Below are positions 58,246-64,000 of a stretch of 64,000 bases of DNA, one piece after another. The translations under genes and the position numbers were made by a program. How positions within the stretch are numbered: position 1 is the stretch's first letter; every line of letters begins with the position of its first letter. The notes under the pieces were generated by a model that ran no database searches, was not told where the DNA came from, and worked only from the letters and a program-made list of their open reading frames with translations. The stretch spans positions 4,118,501 through 4,182,500 of the forward strand of contig CALZFC010000016.1 in assembly GCA_945643635.1 (NCBI GenBank), given 5' to 3'. Source of the DNA: Allodiplogaster sudhausi (Eukaryota; Nematoda; Chromadorea; Rhabditida; Diplogasteridae).

Positions 58246-59038
58246 ATGTATTTATTATTTATTCTTCTTCGAAGGTGCACCCACGATTCCGGATCACACG
58301 AACGACGACGCCTCGCCTACGTTTTGTCTTGCAGTTGTTAAAAAGTTATGGTGTTTCTAACTTTAACAATATTTTTTTTCCTTTTCTATGTGTTGCAATT
58401 TCCGTCGTCATCTACGGTAATAATCATCCGTATAAGAAAATGTAAGGGTTCTAAGGCCACGATATTCGCGCTGTCATTCAGCGAGCCGCCGTAAGAATAT
58501 ATTTCTTTTTCTAAATAAGAGTGCCAATCAGCATTATACCATTTACGTTAACCGCTCTCATGTATACATAGTTTCATTGGGTATTGAAAACCACCAGGTG
58601 GTCTGGGGTGCTATGTTTGTATGACTGGGACTTAATTATTTAATTCATGAAATAAAAAAATCAACAAAAAATCAACTGACTGTTAGAGCCCGCTTTACCG
58701 GTTTACGCATAATTGCACATATAATATGTTATTGATTCTTGCAGTCATTAAAAAGTGAGTGAATTTCAAACTCTATTACATCTGGTTTTTTTTTCTTCTT
58801 TTTGCTTGTTTGTTCTAAAGACCGATGATAGAACTGGAAGTGAAGAATCCAACAAATAAAAGTATATAAGGTCTTAGGCAAGAATATATATCTATGTATG
58901 TTAATCTCATGTTTAGGTTTATATCATTATTTAATATAGGCTTTTCTATCATTCTTCCATTTTCCTAATATATTTTTTTAGATGGCAATACAACGTCTTC
59001 AAGAAGGTTGAGGACTTTGTTGAGAAATTAGAACCATA
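57558..59038 (+). pseudogene. Secreted-family copy G remnants
   Basis: Conserved upstream block (57558-57640), a degenerate exon 1 with the ATG lost (57776-57851), an exon 4 (58275-58346) with a small deletion, an exon 2 scrap with GATATTCGCGCTGTCATTCAGCGAGCCGCC (58460-58492), and a shortened exon 5 (58981-59038). Exon order is scrambled, with exon 2 after exon 4. (TA)n at 58208-58240. Confidence 0.7.
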
Positions 59039-59298
59039 AGAAGATCTTATACGCGAATTAGTATTCGGATTGGGTGAATCTGCATAAGCTCCGCCCATCA
59101 AGCTAATGGATTCTTTTTCTGTAGATCTAGTGATAGTACCTCGATTCCCAGTTATATACTTACTGTCAGTTAAAAGATAAACTCAGTTGAACGTTCGAAG
59201 CGCCTTATAAATGCACCAATTAGAAGTGCAATTTGATGTAAGGGTTGATCATTAATCTAGCATATTCCTTGAAATATTTGCTGAACTTCACTTTCAAT

Positions 59299-59754
59299 CA
59301 GGGTTGCAGTTTTTTGTTTTTTTGTTTTTTTTGGTTTTTTTGGTTTTTTTGGCGTTTTAACAAAAAAGTTTTTTGTTTGTTTTTTTGTTTGGGTCTTCCC
59401 AAAAAAACAAAAAAAAGTTTTTACTCGAAATCTTTCGGATATCTCTTCCTCCAGCAAAATTTTAAGATAAGAGGATTCGAATTTCATAATTCGTCATATC
59501 ACTTTTTAGTATAATTGTCATTTCCAAATTTTTTGCGACTTCTCTATTTTGTGATGGTTGTGTAGATCAATAAATTAACCAAGTTTCTCTTCTAGAATTA
59601 CGATTAAAGCTATTTTTTTGGTTTTTTTGTTATTTTTTTGTTTTTGACCAAAAAATTTCTTCTTTTTGTTTTTTGTCCTCAAAAAAACCGGTTTTTTGGT
59701 TTTTTTTGGGCCAAAAAATTTTTTGGTCAGGGAGTTTTTTGTTCTACATCCCTG
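59299..59754. mobile_element. hAT-like miniature element, 456 bp, with 8-bp target duplication
   Basis: Begins CAGGGTTGCAG and ends CTACATCCCTG (imperfect terminal inverted repeats). It is flanked on both sides by CTTTCAAT (59291-59298, 59755-59762), a perfect 8-bp target duplication as made by hAT transposases. The interior is low-complexity GGTTTTTTGG/CCAAAAAA sequence in inverted blocks. No ORF of significance. Confidence 0.85.
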
Positions 59755-59762
59755 CTTTCAAT

Positions 59763-60031
59763 CCCAGCGTTCTTCCCCTCAAACACATGTGGAATCAGAA
59801 TTTAAATGCGAAGAAACTTGAACCTTTGATTATCACAATAATTTCAACGTATTGAACTTTCTCAACCGAAGATATTTAAACGATATGTACATAGGTCTTT
59901 ATTAGTTATGATGATGTCCACATTTAATGTGAAGCAACTCTGACTAACAAATACAAAATTAGCGGGCGTAATAATAATATCAACTGGGAGGGAGGAGGGG
60001 GGGAGGGGGGTGAAAAACCATTTAAATAAGT
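59763..60031. other. 3' flank of Kunitz gene 1
   Basis: AATAAA on the minus strand at 59898-59903, about 130 bp past the stop, is the likely polyadenylation signal. A G-rich run (GGGAGGGAGGAGGGGGGGAGGGGGG) lies at about 59985-60010. Confidence 0.5.
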
Positions 60032-62845
60032 TTATGGCTTGCAATACGCGATGCAGCTGTCGTAAGACGGAAAGTTGTTGAAGTTCCCGTCGATTCCGGC
60101 GTAGGAGAACCTGAATATCTTTGATTTATAAAAAAAATTTTATTCTGCAAAATAACTCTATTTTAAATTAAGTTCTAAAAAAAATCATCTAAATTAGAAA
60201 AAATCCTTTCTTACAATATGAATAATATTTTTTAAGAAAAAAAATGGCCCGACTGAAGGCAGTTCTTGAGACCGGGCAGCCAGAAGAATTTGGCCACGCG
60301 GTGTGCTGCAGGCAGAACGGTGCCCTGGTTTGCCGGCAGCAAACAGATGTACTCTGTTAAAATTGATGAATAAATGCTGGATAATAGAAAATTGAATTAG
60401 CGAACGTATGTAGGCATTGTATGAGAAATAAATTATAAGATGCTTAGATAAAGTCAACCAATAATTTTTGAGCTAAGATAATACTAATCAATAATTTTGC
60501 GCCAAGATAAAATGAATGAATAATTCGCGGGCCGCTCACGCTTGCTCGGGCAGCAGAAGCCCGAGGTGCACTTCCACTTGGCATCGCAATCCGAGGAAGA
60601 CGAGCAACGACGCGCGCGGTCGTTGATCAGCGCGTCCGTCGCAAGGGCGCACGCTTCCACTTAACGGAGGGAAATTTTATTCCATTTCAAATTCCCGCCA
60701 ACCCATTCGCACTCGCGCGTTTGTCAGGAGCATAAGCGAGTGAGGGCCTTCTTCTAGGATAAAGATTACGGATATTATTTATGCTTTAATTAATTTTCGG
60801 TGCACATTCTATATAAAAATTCTTTTTTTTTCTTATATGACAAACGACCTTTTCGTTTATTTCATCAAATTGCATTTCTTCCAAATGTCACGGTGCTTTT
60901 CTGCACGCATTCGTCAATAAATGGGTGTGGTGTCGCTGATCGAACTGATATCTTCTCATATGTTGACCCCCAAAAGTCGTTTAAAATGCATGGAACGTGC
61001 AAGATGAAGCAGAAAATGCTTTCTAAAAAAGACCAATAAAGAAGATGGGATTTAGTAAATGTTTATGACTAGGTATATTATCTACATGCATTCAGTTCAA
61101 TCAATAAATCAATTTTAACACGTGTGTTACATATAGTGTTAAATGTTCCACGGTATAAATTGATTGATTGATTGAGTTCTCGTTGCTCGCATTTACATAT
61201 GAACATACATTTCTAAGAAAAAAATATATAATGCAAGAATTGCTCCAAGAATGTCTCTTACCAATGGGCGGAGTAGAGTCTTCGTCCTCTTCCCCACTGT
61301 GTTCACGGTCCGCCTCTCTGCTAAGCAGGCAGGTCGCCTTGCATTTCGCAGCCGTCGAGAAGCGATTCATGGAGTCGCCACCACAGCCAAGATAGTAGAA
61401 GGGCTGGCAGACTCCTGGAAACGCACGCGTTGAGATCATAAACTCACTTTCGGCCGACAACAATTGCCAGGAAAATGGAAATTTATATTAGAGTTGCTTA
61501 GAACTCAAAACTATTTTGTTTTAGAACGCATATCTAGTAGAACGTAAAATAAATTTGCCTTACACTTTAGAGTTGCACAAGAAAAAAAAACACAAAGTCA
61601 TACCATTTTTCAAAAAGGAAAAGATAAACGAAATAATATTGTAAATTTCTTTTTTTCTGTTAAATCAGGTCCCTGATAAGATTTATGTGGTAAAGGAGAA
61701 AATATATGACACAAAGTCAGCATAAGGCAGAGAAATGAAAATAGTAGCAAGGACGTTTGAGAAGAAAGCAAAGCCAACTGAGATCAACAGCCAAGATCAC
61801 GTGGACAAACCGGAAAGGGACGGTATTTGCTTGCAAGGAGAAGAGAGCGAGAGAAGGAGAGCGAGAGAAGGAGAAAGAGGAAAGAGCGATAGAGAGAGAT
61901 TAGAGAGAGAAAGAGAGCGAGATTGATATAAGAGTGATAGGGAGTGAGAGAGATATGAGTGATAGAGAAAGAGAGAGAGAGAGCCAATTAGAAGAAAAAC
62001 GATGAAGATTCATGACTCTTTCCGAAGAATAAACAATTCGAAACAGTTTCTTGCAATTTCCATAGCCATTTCGCCTGGCGTGCAGAAAATAGACTGATAT
62101 CTGTTTATGTGTTTTTGCTGACCATGCCAGTATCCATCCAACACGCACATATTGGAATACATAAATGCAAGCAGAATGCGTGTAGAGATTGCAATGTCTA
62201 TGCTGTTTTTCTTCAAAGGAACAAGGTGTATTTATAAATGATTAGAATTAAATAAAAAAAAAAACACGAAGGGAAAGGAAGACCTTCCAAATAAGGCTGC
62301 TAATTAACTCAGTTAGTTACCGGTTCTCAGGTCAAAGTAGAACTGGAGGCGCGGCTGGCCCGAGGAACATCTTGTGCCCTTGTCGTACGTGCCGTCACAT
62401 GCGAGCGCAGTGGCTAAATGTAAAAAAAATATATATTTATAATTTCAGAGTATTTTTGTATCATACAATGAAAAAAAAAATCTATTTTTTTTAAACATAT
62501 TTTAGTCATTCACATAACATCTTACAAGATATAGTGTTACTTGCATATAACTTATAACAACCTAATAATGTCTGCTCTCCTTTTCCCTCTAGTTTCCTTT
62601 CCATTTTCCCAGCGGTACTATTCCGGGTCATCAATCTAGGTCGTGCTTTTTTTCTCGTAAGACACTCTCTAATTGAAATCTCAATGTCGTTATACGTTTT
62701 GGGTGCATTTTCACTGTCTGTGTTATCGTGATAGATATGTTTGGAAAATTAATTTGCTAATTAATTAATTAATTAATAATAACATATCTATGAAAATGAC
62801 GTACGAACCTGCGAAGGAGAAAAGAGCGACGAATGGCACGAGCAT
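60032..62845 (-). CDS. Secreted two-domain Kunitz protein (Kunitz gene 1)
   Basis: Exons 62845-62809, 62413-62321, 61414-61262, 60659-60540, 60353-60254 and 60110-60032 join in phase to 193 residues. Signal peptide MLVPFVALFSFAATALA (1-17). Kunitz domain 1 at 18-72 has all six cysteines (18, 28, 46, 54, 68, 72) and the TGVCQPFYYLGCGG core. An acidic linker (HSGEEDEDST) follows. A cysteine-rich module at 98-131 ends CCPSK. Kunitz-like domain 2 at 138-191 keeps Cys 138, 166, 187 and 191 but has Val (about 147) and Ile 174 where the second and fourth cysteines belong, so it lacks the disulfide equivalent to BPTI 14-38. Kunitz domains usually inhibit serine proteases, and Ser29 follows the second Cys of domain 1. 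Domain 2 may be a non-inhibitory or matrix-binding variant. Fragments of this gene type lie scattered at 53.3, 54.6 and 56.4 kb. Confidence 0.88.
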
Positions 62846-62962
62846 CGCTTTCTCTTTCTTTCTGCCACAGACACACGCACAACTGAAATGGATGACCGGA
62901 GAATGGTCAGAGTGGAAGTGGGAGCACCTGTTTGACTGCATCCATCTGGGGTGGAGAAGAGA

Positions 62963-63001
<39 letters not shown>

Positions 63002-63874
63002 AGAGAGAAAGAGAATAAGAGCGAGAGAGAGAAAGAGGGAAAACGTAGCGAGAGAGAGAGACAGAATAAGAGAAAGAGCGAGATGATGGGAGAGAGAGAG
63101 AGACGGAGACCCAGAGAATACGAGATTGTGAAGATCGTTGATGATGAGAGAAAAAAAAAGAGTACAAGAAAGGAAACTATCGAGATAATAGAAAAGGAGA
63201 TAATATAAACGTCCAGATGTTGACGGAGTCGCAGCGAGCGAAAATATGATAGAGTGGAGTTTGGGAGAACGAGCAGGAGAGAAAGAGAGAGTGGCGAGAG
63301 AGCGAGATAGAGATAGAGAGAAAAAGAAAAGATGAAGAACTAGAGAGAAAAAGAGAGAAAGAGAAACAGTGAGCGGCAGGAAAGAACTCAGAGCAAGAAA
63401 AACTGACAGACACCAATAGCACCCGCATCAAATAGGCGACTAACGGAAGGATTTAGAAATGTGAAGCAAATTGAGAAAGAATTGTGGAGAAAAAGCAAAT
63501 TTGATCAAGAATGAAAGAGTGAAAGAAATTCAAAGAAAGATTCAGTTTTAAAGCGGAACAAAGAGGGCAAGCTCAAGCAGAAAATGAGATTTCCCGACAT
63601 CTTACCATTAGGCTGACTTTAACAGATAATATTTGGAAGAGCTAATCGACAAACCTCTCGTACCTATACTTTCTATCCATTCTTTCGTTCATATTATTTA
63701 CTGCACTCTACCACATGTTTCTTGCTTGTTCTTTCAAATTGGTTTTTTTTTTGCTTAAAGTTGAATACGTTTTATAGGCATGCTCACACATTTATCTTTG
63801 TAAGGTAATACATATGTACATACATATGGACATATTAGGTAAGCAGGTTAAGATTTTCTCTTCTTTAAAATATG
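62846..63874. other. Spacer between the two Kunitz genes, GA-rich
   Basis: (GA)n-rich DNA at 62950-63380, then AT-rich sequence with a TACATA repeat near 63810-63835. No gene. Another GA tract lies in intron 2 of Kunitz gene 1 (61840-61985). Confidence 0.55.
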
Positions 63875-63953
63875 TCAATGTTTGCAGAACTCCAGGCATT
63901 CATTGAACGTTGCAAAGTTGTTGAGATTGCCGCCGCGGCCAAAGTAAGAAAAT
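63875..63953 (-). CDS. Last exon of a second Kunitz gene, partial
   Basis: After the acceptor TTTGCAG, codons FSYFGRGGNLNNFATFNECLEFCKH end at TGA (63877-63875). This is the C-terminal half of a Kunitz domain with the same phase-2 entry and length (79 bp) as the last exon of Kunitz gene 1. The fourth canonical cysteine is replaced (Arg in SYFGRGG), as in domain 2 of gene 1. The rest lies beyond 64000. Confidence 0.85.
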
Positions 63954-64000
63954 CTGCAAACAACCAGAAACATAAACAAGGTCAGCGACAAAGTACAAAT

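Noticed and set aside
1..64000. CRISPR arrays, prokaryotic operons, ribosome binding sites
   Set aside because: The sequence is eukaryotic (spliced genes, nematode families). Its tandem repeats lack the regular repeat-spacer form.

Overview
The window is nuclear DNA from a nematode, most likely a rhabditid (Chromadorea). The evidence is two cuticle collagen genes of the col/rol-6 type, an srd-class serpentine chemoreceptor, a Clc-like (claudin-family) four-TM gene, Kunitz-domain secreted proteins, short introns with TTTCAG-type acceptors, and an exact copy of the 22-nt nematode SL1 spliced leader. The genus cannot be fixed from the sequence. The sequence is AT-rich and loaded with (CT)n/(GA)n microsatellites inside introns, upstream leaders and spacers.

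Layout. 1-3.3 kb: gag-protease ORF and probable 5' LTR of a Ty3/gypsy-like retrotransposon (minus). 3.3-19.6 kb: gene-poor repeat mosaic with dispersed families R1 and R2, a tandem array of a ~0.75 kb unit, a non-LTR retrotransposon fragment with broken frames, and a 1.0 kb Tc1/mariner-type foldback element whose loop carries the SL1 sequence. 19.7-22.3 kb: nine-exon srd receptor (minus). 22.7-28.2 kb: two tandem copies of a ~2.5-2.8 kb non-coding unit, with part of a third copy at 31.9 kb. 29.9-34.2 kb: two collagen genes (plus). 35.3-39.3 kb: Clc-like gene (minus). 40.3-43.3 kb: GA-rich DNA with a weak candidate gene (minus) and a small unrecognised three-exon gene (plus). 44.7-59.0 kb: a degenerating tandem family of a small secreted protein, with two intact copies and at least five broken ones, mixed with foldback elements and fragments of a Kunitz gene. 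59.3-59.75 kb: a 456 bp hAT-like element with a perfect 8-bp target duplication. 60.0-62.8 kb: a complete six-exon Kunitz protein gene (minus). 63.9 kb: last exon of a second Kunitz gene (minus).

The exon-intron models for srd, collagens, the secreted family and Kunitz gene 1 were built by hand. All their exon phases agree, which is the main support for them. The Clc-like model agrees except at its last junction. The collagens build cuticle, the Clc-like protein is a membrane protein of the claudin superfamily, the receptor is probably chemosensory, and the Kunitz and small secreted proteins enter the secretory pathway. No pathway links them. The most unusual items are the secreted protein array (possible dynein-light-chain-like core), the SL1 sequence inside a foldback transposon, and a Kunitz domain that has lost both cysteines of one disulfide.
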